In this document: piece after piece, positions 24,548-35,652 of the stretch
Layout of the letters: every line of letters starts with the position of its first letter
Numbering within the stretch: the first letter of the stretch is position 1
NCBI GenBank assembly: GCA_949130495.1
Contig: OX422213.1
Location: 59,556,678 to 59,620,677, forward strand
Source: Sambucus nigra
Lineage: Eukaryota; Streptophyta; Magnoliopsida; Dipsacales; Adoxaceae
DNA length: 64,000 nt
Reading direction: 5' to 3'
Notes under the pieces: generated by a model
Databases searched by the model: none
Seen by the model: only the letters and a program-made list of their open reading frames with translations
Told to the model about the DNA's origin: nothing
Translations under genes and position numbers: made by a program

Positions 24548-27500
24548 ATGGCTAGGGTTTTTATGTTTTCTCTCATGGCGATGCTTGATAATAAGTCTCT
24601 GCCCGAGTTTAGGAAATGTTACAATATACCTGATTGGGTAGAGAGAGAGTGTACGTTAGTCCCCAGAACCGTTCGTGACCTAGAAGATGGTCACTGGATC
24701 CATGTTTTGTTAGTTTCACAAGGGGGTTTAACGTTTCCCCTTAACCATATGTTTTTGCATTTTTTCCAATACTTCAACATAGTCCCAGGTCAATGTTCTC
24801 CAAACGTGTGGAAGATTTTTAATGGAGTTCACATGATAAACCAACTTTATGGCACCAATTTAGGATTAGTTGAGATTTTCTATTTCTATTCCTTCTCTTG
24901 CACAAATGGGGGTCTTCTGTACTTGAAGGCAAGGAGTCCTGATAGGGTATTAGTTGTAAACCTACCTAATTCCCATAAAGACTATTGTTCTGAAGGTTTT
25001 ATTGCCAGGAATTGGCAATTTCCTCCTAAATCAGGGGGCATAAGTTACTTGGGACCTCGGATCCGTACCTTTTGGGGTGGAATATATAGATTATTATCTC
25101 TATCTCTACTTTATTGCTTATTTTCCTTCATTTATGTGCACTCCTTCAGATTTTTCCTTCTTTTTCTTTTATAGCAAAAACCAAGAATCAAGAGCCAACT
25201 TATTGCGATATTCGATATGCTGAACTTCTAAAAGCTTAGAGAATAAGGGATACTGTTGCTGAAGGGGAACATCCTCGATCTGCTACATTCTTGATGGAGT
25301 ATAGGAACATTACATCCAAATTTATTGCTCGTCCAATAGACACAATCCCTCATTTGGATGTTCTAGGAGAAGAAGTTGGTGGTACCTCTAAACCCATTGA
25401 GTTAGAATAAAAGGAAGAGAATAGCTCGAGGGAAGATCAGGTAGAAGGCAGTGAGGAAGGAAATGGTGAGGAAGAGTTTAGTGAAGGAGAGTCAAGCAAA
25501 GAAGAGATGGCCCCTCCGAGGAGAAGAATCTTGATTGATGATAACGATGATGATGATGTGTTATTCAATAGGATGAAGTTCCTCAAGCAGAAGGATGGAG
25601 ACTCTATTGATAGCTCGAAGGTGGTTGCTCAAGAGAAGGAGGTGGAGAGAAAGAAGAAAGAAGAATAGGATAAGCGAGCGAGAGAGAGAGAGAGAGAAAG
25701 ATAGAAGAAGAGAAAAAGAGATAATGAGAGAAGATAAGGGCACAGCCCTTAAAGGCCTCGATAGTGCCTTTTATTATTATTGTTGAGGGATCCTCGATGG
25801 CTGCTGCTCCCTAACTTATCCCCTGCTTATGGAGAAAGCAGTGCTCGCAGATGATCGCTAGCGCTCATCGAGCATGGGGGAGACCAGTTAGCCCTAAAAT
25901 CTGCCCAAGGGCTTGCTTGGGTAAGTGTTCGTTTCTTTATGCTTCTTCATTTTAAGTTTTCCTCTAACATATCATGCTTATCCTGTGCTTTTTCTATTTT
26001 GCAGTTTTTCTCTGACTACACTATGCTACTCCGTGGTCGAGCTGAGCTGTCGAGGAAGAACTCAGAGTAGGATGAAGCTTTAAAGTCTTCAGAGAAGGTC
26101 CTTGCTGACACGAAGGCTACCTTTTAGAGAAGGTCTTTACTGACACGAAGGCTACCATGAAGCTAATGATGTCGTGATTATGGACAAGCTGGCTATGGCA
26201 GAGGCAAATAAGGGTCTGGTCACGAAAGTGGAGAAGTTGAAGGGGGAGGCAAAAATCGTTCGAGAGAGCGAATATAATGAAGGTTGGGATGTAGCGTATG
26301 GCGTTGTCGAATGACAAATTGCTTACCTCCGGCCAGCATATTTTAAAAAAGGATGGAACCAAGCCTTGACTGCTACTGGAGTTACTTCTGATTCACCCCT
26401 CTTCTCTCAGCATCATCCTCATCGCAATCCTGTTGAAGAGTCTCCCTCTTCCCAACCCGATGCTCAGAATGACATGGGGCCCATTACTCCTACTACTGGG
26501 TCTGCACTGGTCAATCCATAGGGGGCCATTGTCCCAGCTGGAGGAACTTCCCCAGGTGCTGGTGAAGGGGAGGTTCCTATTGACCAAGCTGATGATAAAG
26601 GGAAAGGGCTCTCCACGTATGACCAGGTTGAGGACTCTTAGGAATTCTAGGCCTTGCTCTTCATTTTTTGTTCACTTATTGTATTTTTTCTTTTTTTATT
26701 CATTGTACTGGCCTGTGCCCTTTGACTTAATGAAAAATCAAACTTTCTATCTCATTACTGATTCTTACTATTTATGTTGCTTTTTTGGTTGGTTGTAGCT
26801 CATTGACTTAGACGAATATATCCCCGCTAACTCCCGGCTGGGCCAGATTCTCGGTCTGAACATAAGCGCTCATATGCGTCGAGATTTTATAAGGATTTGT
26901 AAATCCATGAGGGTGAGAAATCAGGGTTATAAGGATCAGTCTGAGGTGTTCTCCAAGCTAAAGGATAGGCTTGAGGAGATGGAGGGAATAGGTGCCTCTT
27001 TGCAGTAGAACATGGACACCTTGAAAGAAAAGCTTCTGGATGCGTCCGAAATCAACCAGGTGGGGGAATTGCTACAAAGAGAGAATGAAGTTTTGAGGAG
27101 AGAAGTTACTCACCTCAAAGAAAACACTCGATCTGGTCTTCCTCTGGTGCTGGGAGGCTCCTCCTCATCATCTGTTGTGGTTATTAATGTTGATAACCAG
27201 GCTTCCAGGAGGATGATTTTCGAGATGAAAGAAGATGTTCATCGAGCTTATGTGACCTCTGTTGGTCTTCAAAGAGACGTTACACGATTGAGATAGTTAA
27301 TCTGAAAGGGTCCTTGGAAGGTTTGGGCTGACGGGTACGACCAAGGTTGAACGGATGCCCCAGTAAGACTGAAAGAGTCCAAAGAACTTGCTTTTACCAG
27401 GGGATGGATGAACGCTCTTAAGGAACTAAAATTTTTTAAGGAATCAACCCTGTGGTATAAATATCAGACTATTCTCTCATCTGTTATGCAAAATCCCTTC

Positions 27501-27608
27501 TCAAAAGATGATCGATGGGTTCCAATAGGTGCTATTTCGGTGAAACTTCTAAAGCCACGTCCAAATAGCTTTGAAGAAGACTTAGATCCTCATCCCGATG
27601 ATGGTTAA
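24548..27608 (+). pseudogene. Antisense extra gene of T: gypsy-type domain (PF04195-like) and coiled coil, with intron-like gaps
   Basis: This gene runs opposite to gag-pol between the integrase and the 3' LTR. The frame 24548-25174 gives 208 residues. About the first 170 resemble the plant 'putative gypsy type transposon' domain: SLPEFRKCYNIP, GGLTFPLNHMFLHFF and PGQCSPNVWKIF. Downstream frames give an acidic stretch (25390-25640) and a coiled coil (27012-27296, LLQRENEVLRREVTHLKE). Splice-like sites separate the pieces. The clearest is an 84-bp intron at 25921-26004 (GTAAGT to TTTTGCAG), with likely ones at about 25077-25174 and 26627-26798. Stops at 25236, 25408 and 26518 and a 35-bp duplication at 26091-26157 show decay. 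Extra antisense genes of this kind are known from Tat elements. Their function is not established. Confidence 0.65.
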
Positions 27609-28479
27609 AGAGCCCGAGTAGTGGATTACAGAAAGCTCGAGTAGAGGACTACCTTGCTCGTCACGTTAGTCCATCGTAGGTCTTTATGATATATGCAAAT
27701 GTAATAAAAGCATGATTCTTTAATGATAGATAAGTTGATTATTTATGCTTTGAGCACTTGCTGACTAAACATGTATTAATCTTACTTGTTTGTTGCTTGG
27801 TATCAGTATTTAAGAAGGTGCTTGATAAATCTGATCATACTAAAAATGAGTTAGTACACAACTTTTAATCATTTTGGGCTTCTCGACCGACTTAATGACA
27901 TTGAGTTTTGTTATCTCGTGTTTGAACATTCTCCCAGTCCAATATGCCTTTTTCATATCATTCCATTCCACTTTACCTTTTAGGTCGTGTCGTCACACTT
28001 CCTTAGGCCTAAGTCGGGCGATGGTGAGAATGTACCTGGTTAAGGGGACATCCGTCAGAACATGATTTTTCAACTAACCTAAGTTGGCGACCAACCTTGA
28101 GTTAGATTTATTGCCTAAGGGTCCCCAGTCGGTCTGTCATTATTTTTGGAGCAACTCAAGATGCCAATTGTGTTTTTAACAAAGACCTGAGGAAGGTTAG
28201 GCGTGAACCTTGCTTTATATATATTTGAGCTTTGCATACACTGAGTATAGCGTACTATAGGAGTTGTGTTCTTGGGCTGGAGCAAGTTGATCAACCTGCT
28301 ATTTCTGTTATGTTTTGTCGGGGTTCATATTGCTTTAGAAAGGATTCGTATTGAAGTTTGATCAAGAGACATTAAACAATCAAAAAGTTCAGAATGCACG
28401 GGACAATAAACTTTTATTGACTAAAAATGATAAATAAAAGGCAACATTAGCCTGTAAATGAAGATTTGCCTAAACTAAT
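27609..28479. other. Spacer between the antisense gene and the integrase end of T
   Basis: About 0.9 kb of mixed sequence between the converging reading frames. It should hold the 3' ends of both transcripts. No domain was recognised. The small plus-strand frame 27874-28065 has no known motif. Confidence 0.5.
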
Positions 28480-29470
28480 GATGCTTGAAAAATAAAAAAG
28501 ATAGAAGTCTGAAAGTAGAACTTCTTAAGGTTGGCTGCATTCCAGGCTCTTGGTATCTCCCTTCCCTCCATCATTTCTATGTGATAGCCCCTGTAAGTCG
28601 TCTCTTATTAACTTGAAAGGTCCCTCCCAATTTGGTCCCAGTTTACTGTCTGATGGTCTGACAGCACTGTCGAGGACTTTCCTTAGGACGTAATCTCTAC
28701 TAGAAATTTCCTCAGATTGACTTTTTATTTTATTGTTTAGCCAGTTGTTGTTGGTAGGATGCCAACTTAACTAGTTCCAGTTCTCACCGCTCGTCGGCTA
28801 AGTCAAGATCAGTGAGTAATGCTTCATCATTATGGCCTTGGTCGATGACGGTAGTCCTCATAGTAGGAAGTCCTTCTTCCAGTGGGATGATTGACTCCAT
28901 TCCATAGGCGAGCGTGAAGAAGGTTTCTCCCATTGCTCTCCTTGGAGTTGTACGATAATTCCATAAAATGTGAGGTAGTTCGTCTACCCAGGCACCTTTG
29001 GCTTTTTCCAGCCATCTCTTTAGTCTTTCGATCATTGTTTTGTTGGAAGCTTCAGCTTTCCCATTCCTCTGGGGATATGCTATAGAACTAAAGTGGTTTT
29101 TGATGCCATGCTCATCGCAAAATCCTTGAAAGAAGCCACTTTTAAACTGCATGCCGTTGTCAGAGATAATCATCCTTAGTATCCCGAAGCGGGTGATGAT
29201 GTTCTTCCATATGAACCTCATCATGTCAGAGTCTTGGATGTTTGCAAGTGGTTCTGCCTCTACCCATTTGGTGAAGTAATCAGTTCCGACCAGCAGATAC
29301 TTGCGATTTCCAGATGCGTTACATAGAGGCCTTATAATATCCAAGCCCCACTGGGCTCTCTGAACTTTTATATTTGCAAATAATAACTCCAACATCCTTC
29401 TCCATGTATGTCCACCACTTCCTTGATCGCTCGGAAAGCTAAGGATCTTTCTCCTGCATGGCTCCCACAA
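28480..29470 (-). pseudogene. Integrase of T
   Basis: The frame 28784-29470 gives 228 residues of integrase core. The catalytic acidic residues are visible in WGLDIIRP (Asp), IISDNGMQF (Asp) and NGKAEASNKTM (Glu). WVDELPHILWNYRTTPR and SIIPLEEGLP follow, as usual in Tat elements. The C-terminal part continues in broken frames to about 28480, where SKLGPNWEGPF and WNAANLKKFY can be read. Integrase inserts the DNA copy into the genome. The core looks intact, but the gene is broken on both sides, so a working enzyme is unlikely. Confidence 0.85.
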
Positions 29471-30676
29471 ATGCCTTCATGAAGTTCACTAAGAACCTGC
29501 TCGACATTTTCTGGGTGAACACACTGGAGGTAGGGTCCAGTGAAAGACTTTCTGTAGAGTTTTCCTTCAGGAGATAAGTGAAGGTGAGCAACCTTGACTC
29601 TTATCTGGTGCACCGACTTCTCATCGCCTGGCAGTGCGTCACTCCATTGGTAAGTTACGATGGGATTCATCCAACTGGGTGCCTTCTCCACACTGAGGAC
29701 TTGCTCTACGACTGTTTGGTTGATGCTTGGTTCCGCGAGGAATTCTATCTGAATGGTCCTCCTCAAGTTAGAGTCATTGGAGAAGCTTAGAGCTTCTAGG
29801 ACGTCGGCATGACTGTTCTGTCCCATGGTGAACTGTTGGACATCAATTCTATCAAACTTCGCCATAAGTCCTCTTACAATAGCGAGGTAAGTTGCCATCC
29901 TTTCATCCTTAGCACTGAAGTCTCCACTTATCTTCTTGGACACTAGCCAAGAATTGCCAAATACTCGAAGGCATTTTACCCTTAGTAATTGTGCTTTGCG
30001 CAGGCCGGACATCAGTGCTTCATATTTTGCTTCATTATTGGAAGCTTTAAATCCTAGCCCGATTCCTTGTTCAAGCACAATATTCTCTAGGGAAACCAAT
30101 ATGATGCCTACTCCTGCCCCTTGAAGTTAGAGGCTCTATCAATGTAAAGGGTCCAGTCGAAGGTTTCTGCTTCCTCTTCTGCTGGTTGCTCGATTTCCAA
30201 CTGGGCAGTAAGCTGATTCCCCATGAACTCAGCGATAAAATCTTCTATAATTTTCCCCTTAATTGTTGTCTTTGGTTGAAAGTGGATATCGAATCTTCCA
30301 AGCTCCACCGACCACTTTAACAGTCGGCCGGAGATATCAGTTTTACTTAGAACAACTTTGAGGGGGTGCGAGGTGATTACGATGATGGAATGAGCCTGAA
30401 AGTAATGCTTCAGCTTCCTCGAGGCTACTACTAGGGCATAGGCAAGCTTCTAGAGGGGAAAGTAACATTTATCGGTGTCCAGGAACATTTTTCTTACATA
30501 ATAGATTGGGTATTGGCCTTCTTCCTTCTCGCATACTAAGGCGGAGCTCACAACGTGGTTTGACACGGAAAGATAGAGATATAAAGGGTCGCCTTCACTT
30601 GGGATTACCAGTAAGAGTGGCTTGATGAGGTAAGACTTGAGTTCTTCTAGGGCTTTGGAGAAGTCATCGTTCCATA
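29471..30676 (-). pseudogene. RNase H regions of T (Ty3 type and archaeal type)
   Basis: From high to low coordinates: remnants of the Ty3-type RNase H, ending ELGRFDIHFQPKTTIKG (about 30250-30310). Next is the second, archaeal-type domain with FDWTLYIDRASNFKG (30110-30160), SNNEAKYEALMSGLRKA and GQNSHADVLEALS. The first motif normally has Asp-Gly; here it is Asp-Arg. The frame 29368-30099 runs on to a zinc-binding-like integrase start (EGICGSHAGERSLAFRAI). The tandem RNase H pair is typical of the Tat lineage. A stop or frameshift near 30105 breaks the second domain. Confidence 0.8.
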
Positions 30677-31660
30677 CTAAGGCTTATCTTTCTCCAACAG
30701 TTGGAAGAATGAGCGGCAATGCCTTAAAGACTTAGAGATGAAGGGATTGAGTGTAGGGATCATACCGGTAAGCTTGTGGACATCTCTAATCATCTTTGGG
30801 GGCTGGACTTTTCTGATTGTGTCGATCTGAATAGGGTTTGCTTCAATCCCTCTTTTGCTGACCAAGTATCCTAGGAAATTTTTCTGACTGGACACCGAAT
30901 GGACAAATGCTAGCATTAAGTTTCATTCGATATTTCTTGAGGATCTCAAAGTCCCTGCTAGGTCTGAGAGATGGTTGTCCTTGAGTTTACTTTTGATGAG
31001 CATGCCATCGATGTGTAACTCCATTATTTCTCACATTTGTTTCTTGAATATCTTGGTGACCAGTCATTGGTAAATCGCTCCAGCATTTTTAAGGCCGAAC
31101 GACATGACTTTATGATAATACAACCCAATGGGCGTTATGAAGGAGGTCTTATCTTGGTCAGTCTCGTAAAGTGGTATTTGGTGGTATCCTGAGTAGGCAT
31201 CTGGAAAGCTAATTCTTTCATGCGTTGCAGTGGCGTCAACCATATGTTCTATCTTTGGGAGAGGAAATTTTTCTTCTGGACAAGCCCCATTGAGGTAGGT
31301 AAAGTCAATACATACTCTCCAGCTTTTGTTGCTTTTGGGTACTACGAATGGGTTGGATAGCCATTTGGGGAATTTCACTTCCTGAATGGAACCTGCATCC
31401 AGTAACTTGCCAACCTCTTTCTCTATTGCTTTTGCCTTTTCTAGGTCCGTTCGATGAGCCTTCTGAGTGTCAGGTTTGAAAGCTGGGTCGACGTGAAGTT
31501 AATGGCATGCAATTTAGGGGTCTATCCTAGGCACCTCGTATAGTTCCCAAGCGTAAACATCCAGATTGCTCTGTAGGAACGTGGTGAGCTCCTTCTTTTC
31601 TTGGTCGGTGAGAGAGGCTCCAATCAAGAATCGCCTTTTTGGTAAGTTGACTCAAGCTGC
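30677..31660 (-). pseudogene. Reverse transcriptase of T, catalytic site lost
   Basis: N-terminal motifs lie at 31380-31640 in broken frames (EVGKLLDAGSIQEV). The frame 31064-31378 gives WRVCIDFTYLNGACPEEKFPLP, FPDAYSGYHQIPLYETDQDKT and VMSFGLKNAGAIYQ. These are fingers and palm motifs of Ty3/gypsy RT. The active-site motif, usually YVDD, reads HIDG at 31004-31015, so the last Asp is missing. Stops flank it at about 31030-31062. The thumb region follows (FLGYLVSKRGIEANPIQ). The enzyme copies element RNA into DNA. This copy cannot be active. Confidence 0.9.
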
Positions 31661-32250
31661 AACTTCTTCCAAGTCCTCGACGACCCTATCTGCGGGGTGG
31701 ACCCTGGTTTCCTCCACCCCAGGTAGGCCGTAGCATAATTATTATTTTGAAGGCGACACGCCTTCTCGGGCATCCTCCTAGACTTTCTTCTCGCCTTTTC
31801 TTCTCGTGCTTGGGGCGGATAGCTGCGATAAAGAATTTTCGGGCCAAAGCTTAGTCGGTACGGATCTTGACCACCCCCAATCTGTTATGCACTTGAGTAT
31901 CTGATGATATGAGGATGGAACGACCTTCATGGCATGGAGCCAACCCCTGCCCAGGATGGCGTGATAGGGGTATTCGATATCTACTACCAAGAATTCTATC
32001 ATCTTCAAAATACTTCCCGCCCTGACGGGAAGGACTATCTTTCCCAGAGGCATGGTTGTCCTTCCTGCAAAGTCGACCAGCAGAACCGTGGCCTCTTTGA
32101 GGTCGGCGATATTCAACTTTAACTTGTGGAACAAATCAAGGTAAATCACTTTGGAAGAGCTACCTTGGTCAACGAGCAGCCTGTCGATGTCCAAATATCC
32201 TAAGTGTGATGACCAATGCGCCATAATGAGGGATTCTCACCCCAACTAGG
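31661..32250 (-). pseudogene. Aspartic protease of T
   Basis: The frame 31778-32224 (148 residues) shows DRLLVDQGSSSKVIYLDLF, where the catalytic Asp-Thr/Ser-Gly is Asp-Gln-Gly. It is followed by the strand and flap region and by AILGRGWLHAMKVVPSSYH, as in Tat polyproteins. The protease cuts the gag-pol polyprotein. The changed active-site residue suggests loss of function. It sits between gag and RT, as expected. Confidence 0.8.
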
Positions 32251-34018
32251 TCGTCTTTAGTAAACACAATGTGTTTGCTGTAATTGACCTCTTCTGGTCA
32301 ACGACGCTTTTCGGCTTGAGTCTTGGCGGGGTCTATTTGAAAATCTTGCATGACAATAGTTATCTTATTAACTTCCATCCGAACAATATTCCCCTGCACT
32401 TGCTTGAGGTTTGATGCCCTATGAATTACTGCGAACTCATGGCCTATCTTGTCCTCGAGGAAGTTATCTAGCTTCTAGTCGCCATTGGTTACGACTTTGT
32501 CTGCTTTCTTGTCGATGAATTCATTAAGATGACCAGCCTGGGCCAGCACCTCGAGATAAGATTTGAGCGCTTTGCAGTGTTAAGTCCTGTGACCGCCCTC
32601 TTTGTGGAATGCACACCTCAGTGCATTATTGCGCTGCGTCGGATCCCCTCCCATATACTTGGGCCATTTGACAAATGGATCTTCCTTGATTTTGTCCAGA
32701 ACTTTTTATATCGGTTCCTTGAAGACTGTGTTAACAGTCTGGAATGCTTTTAAGGGGTCGTTCTTGTTGCCGTTTTTAGTGTCATTCTTTCCCCCATTCT
32801 TATTTCCTTTCTTCTGGGAATCATTCTTCTCTATTCATTTGTTCGTCTTCGCGCGACCATTGTCCTCTGCATTAAGATGGACTATATCTTCAATTTTGGC
32901 GTATTTTTCAATATGGGCCATTAGGTCGTCGATGGAATTAACCTCCTTCTTAGTTAGGGATTGGTTCAATAAGGAATTTCTTGGCAGTCCGATGTTGAAG
33001 GACACTACGTCAACCTGCTTCGAGCAGTCCTCAATCTCATTAAAAATCTCCTGGTACCTCTTGGCATATTCCTTGAGGCTTTCCTGTGGCTTTTTCTTCA
33101 TGGTGAGCAATGCATCCATCCACTTGGGGTTGGAGCTGTTGGTTATGAAGCGAGCTGTAAATAATTTAGCTAGAGAATTAAAGATCTTGATAGATCTATA
33201 TAGAAGCCTCTCAAACCATTAGTGGGCTATGTCGTGCAGTCTGGAAGGGAAGATGTGACACATCAACGCATCATTATGGCTCCACATAGTTATAACCTTC
33301 CTGTACTTCTAAACATGATCGATAGGGTCAGTTTTCCCACCATAGATCTTGAATCTAGGGATCGCAAACTTCTTTGGGGGATCTTCTTCTTCCATCTCCC
33401 TTAAAAAAGGGCACTTCATTTGGGTGTTAAGAGCTCTTATGGCTAGCTCTCCTGTGGACCTGGCCCCTCGGTGTGCTGGGTGCTGATCCATCTCCTTATG
33501 GACCAAACTCCTAATTTCTTCATTCTGTAGACCAGGACTGCCACGACATCGAGCTAGCTGTAGTCTTTCTGATCGATCATTTTTTGACCTATTCCTCTCA
33601 ATTGTTCCTTATTTGTGCCTGGGGCTCCTTCCTCGGTTGTGAGACTCACTCTCCTGAGGACTAGGAGTCCGATCATAGCGTCGTCTTGTGTTTTTGTGGA
33701 GATCCCTCTCCATTCTTTCTAGTCGCCTCTTTAAGCGAGCATTCTCCTCTTCTTGGCAACAAGTGGTTTCATCTTGTTCTCGAAGTCTGGTCTCATAGGC
33801 GTCGGCCAACTTGGAAATTTATGTGGATCTTAGTGGTCCATGACTCTCTTCAGAAGGCTGCCTTTGATGGCAAAGCCTTGGATTTGGCTGGCGAACTTCT
33901 GACCTTACCCTGGGCGGGCCAAGTTCTTCCTGAACATCATCGGATGGAGGGATGTTACTATTATGGTGAGACATCGAGGGCTTTCGATTAGTGAGTGTTA
34001 TTGTAGGAATAACAGTCG
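32251..34018 (-). pseudogene. Gag region of T, broken into several frames
   Basis: Minus-strand pieces read in gag order. 33609-33809 is a charged coiled coil with an Arg/Ser-rich end (ARLKRRLERMERDLHKN). 33309-33506 contains FAIPRFKIYGGKTDPIDHV, a Tat gag motif. 32835-33119 contains KPQESLKEYAKRYQEIFNEI, the capsid segment typical of plant retrotransposon gag. Stops and frameshifts separate them. Gag forms the particle that packages the RNA. A Cys/His knuckle was not seen clearly. Confidence 0.75.
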
Positions 34019-34036
34019 TTCCCATACACGACGCCA
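34019..34036 (-). other. Primer-binding site of T
   Basis: The minus strand reads TGGCGTCGTGTATGGGAA two bases inside the 5' LTR. The position and the TGGCG start fit a tRNA primer site. The tRNA was not identified. Confidence 0.6.
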
Positions 34037-34038
34037 AT

Positions 34039-34464
34039 TGTGGTATAAAAAAATATCACAATAGAGATTATACAAAGAACAATCACAATCAATAGGGAAA
34101 GAAAAAGATCACACACAACACAACTATATATGTGGTTTGACAACTTACCTACATCCACAAAGAGGTCTACTGTTTTATTAAGTATCTCTCAATATGCTTA
34201 ATTACATGCCCTTATGCCTCGGGCCAGAGGTTACAATATATAGGTGTAGAATCCTTATTCTTCATGTAACTCCACGATGCCCATGATGATCCACGAATCC
34301 CTTGAATATCTTCATGATATTATAGGGGATTGACTTGGTTTTGGAGCAGTGTGGACTGTACACGCATGTAGATCCTTATTATGACTTGAGGTCGGGCTTC
34401 TTTCTTAATTTATTGGGCCAGGTTGGCCGTTATTATGGGCCAGGAACAAAATTTGCCCCCCACA
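34039..34464 (-). repeat. 5' LTR of T
   Basis: Terminal sequence TGTGGTATA...CCCCCCACA on the plus strand, followed by the GTTGG target copy. A TATATATT box on the minus strand at about 34235-34243 could be the promoter. Confidence 0.9.
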
Positions 34465-34469
34465 GTTGG

Positions 34470-34760
34470 ATTATTATGTTGGATTTAGATTTATGGCTGG
34501 TGGTTTATTCGGCCAGTTTTTTAGTTATTTATTCAGCTTTGCTTTTAAACTCAGTGATGGTGTGCATGGATTTATTATTCTACGAGTATTTTTATCCGTC
34601 TAATGAAAGATAAAATTTGGCACCAGTTTAATTAATTAATTAGGTTGATTAGTAATTAATATGGTTTTCGATAGTGATGCTAAGAATGAACTAAATAGAA
34701 AACCTGTTTTAATTTAATAAAGGACTGATCAATCGGTATTTAACTAAGCGAGGTGTCACA
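34470..34760 (+). repeat. 5' LTR of P, last part
   Basis: Continues the P LTR after T (matches 50264-50552) and ends GAGGTGTCACA at 34760. Confidence 0.85.
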
Positions 34761-34762
34761 GA

Positions 34763-34775
34763 TGGTATCGGAGCA
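34763..34775 (+). other. Primer-binding site of P
   Basis: TGGTATCGGAGCA differs by one base from the initiator-Met tRNA complement (TGGTATCAGAGCA). It starts two bases after the 5' LTR. Confidence 0.8.
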
Positions 34776-34952
34776 TCATGTTCTAGTGTCCATAGAACCT
34801 ATACGACTTATTACGATTTCTGCGTATCGTTCTTTTGATATAAAGCACTATTATTAGGACTGTTGCTTTTACCTTTGCATGTTTGAGATATCGTGCTTCT
34901 GCTATTAAATTTTTTATAAACTGTGTACTTATACAATTCGATCTATTTTCAG

Positions 34953-35652
34953 ATGCCACCGAGGAGAGAGCGAGTGGCTAGGGCAGCAATCAGGGATGAG
35001 GTGAGGGAAGTTAATATCGACTGCATAGGTGGCTGAGATAGTGTCCCATGTGGTCAACGCAGCTATGGCCATTCATTTCCCACAGCCTTAGCCACAGCCG
35101 CCAGTGGCATCGACGATCTAGGCCCAGACAGGGCCATCTACTTGACCGAGAGACGTTTCAGAAGCGTCTGTCTAGGCCATCTACTTTGTCTAGGACATGC
35201 CTATGCCACCAGCACCACAGGGGCCGCCAACAGTTGAGGGTACATTTCCTTTTCATGGGCATGAGGGTATGATTCTTTTTTATACGGGAGCATCACACTC
35301 CTTTCTTTCTACTAAATTTGCAAGAGAAGTCGGTCTTTTAGAGACAACTAGCACTCTCTTTATGTGTGTATAGTCACCATTGGGTAGTGGGTCACTTATA
35401 CACTCAGTATGTACAGGTCTAGTTATTATTATTGGGCATCCAAGCTTAGCAGCGGACCTTCTGGTGTTAGACATAGAGGGGTACGATGTTATCCTAGGTA
35501 TGGATTGGTTGGTAGGATACAGAGCTATGGTATACTGTTACGAGATGACCGTAGTGTTATCCATTCTGGGTCAGGAGATGCTCTTGGTGGCTTCGCCTCT
35601 TCCTAAGAGAGGGTTTCGCGCTCTTCTGTATTACATTGAGGAGGTGACCTCA
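34953..35652 (+). pseudogene. Gag remnant and aspartic protease of P
   Basis: An ATG at 34953 begins MPPRRERVARAAIRDEV, a Tekay-type gag start, but fewer than 300 bases separate it from the protease. Most of gag, with the zinc knuckle, is missing. The protease reads from about 35233: MILFYTGASHSFLSTKFA, where the catalytic Asp of DTGA is Tyr (35281-35283). LVLDIEGYDVILGMDWLVGY follows, typical of chromovirus proteases. A stop lies at about 35371. The region is inactive. Confidence 0.8.

Larger units (their letters stand above)
23741..34464 (-). mobile_element. T, Tat-like Ty3/gypsy retrotransposon with an antisense extra gene (10.7 kb)
   Basis: LTRs of 428 and 426 bp (23741-24168 and 34039-34464) start TGTGGTAT on the plus strand. 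The outer right end is CCCCCCACA; the inner left end is the mutated CCCCATA. The target duplication is GATGG (23736-23740) and GTTGG (34465-34469). On the minus strand gag, protease, RT, two RNase H regions and integrase follow in order. The second RNase H, of the archaeal type, and the extra gene between integrase and the 3' LTR are marks of the Tat lineage. The primer site at 34019-34036 begins TGGCGTCGTGTATGGG. Many stops and changed catalytic residues show that it is inactive. Confidence 0.9.

Noticed and set aside
26433..26798. 121-residue plus-strand frame ending in hydrophobic residues
   Set aside because: It lies out of frame with the Ser/Pro-rich coding part of the antisense gene and runs into a probable intron.
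28830..29015. Extra minus-strand frame within the integrase of T
   Set aside because: A shadow of the integrase core in another frame.
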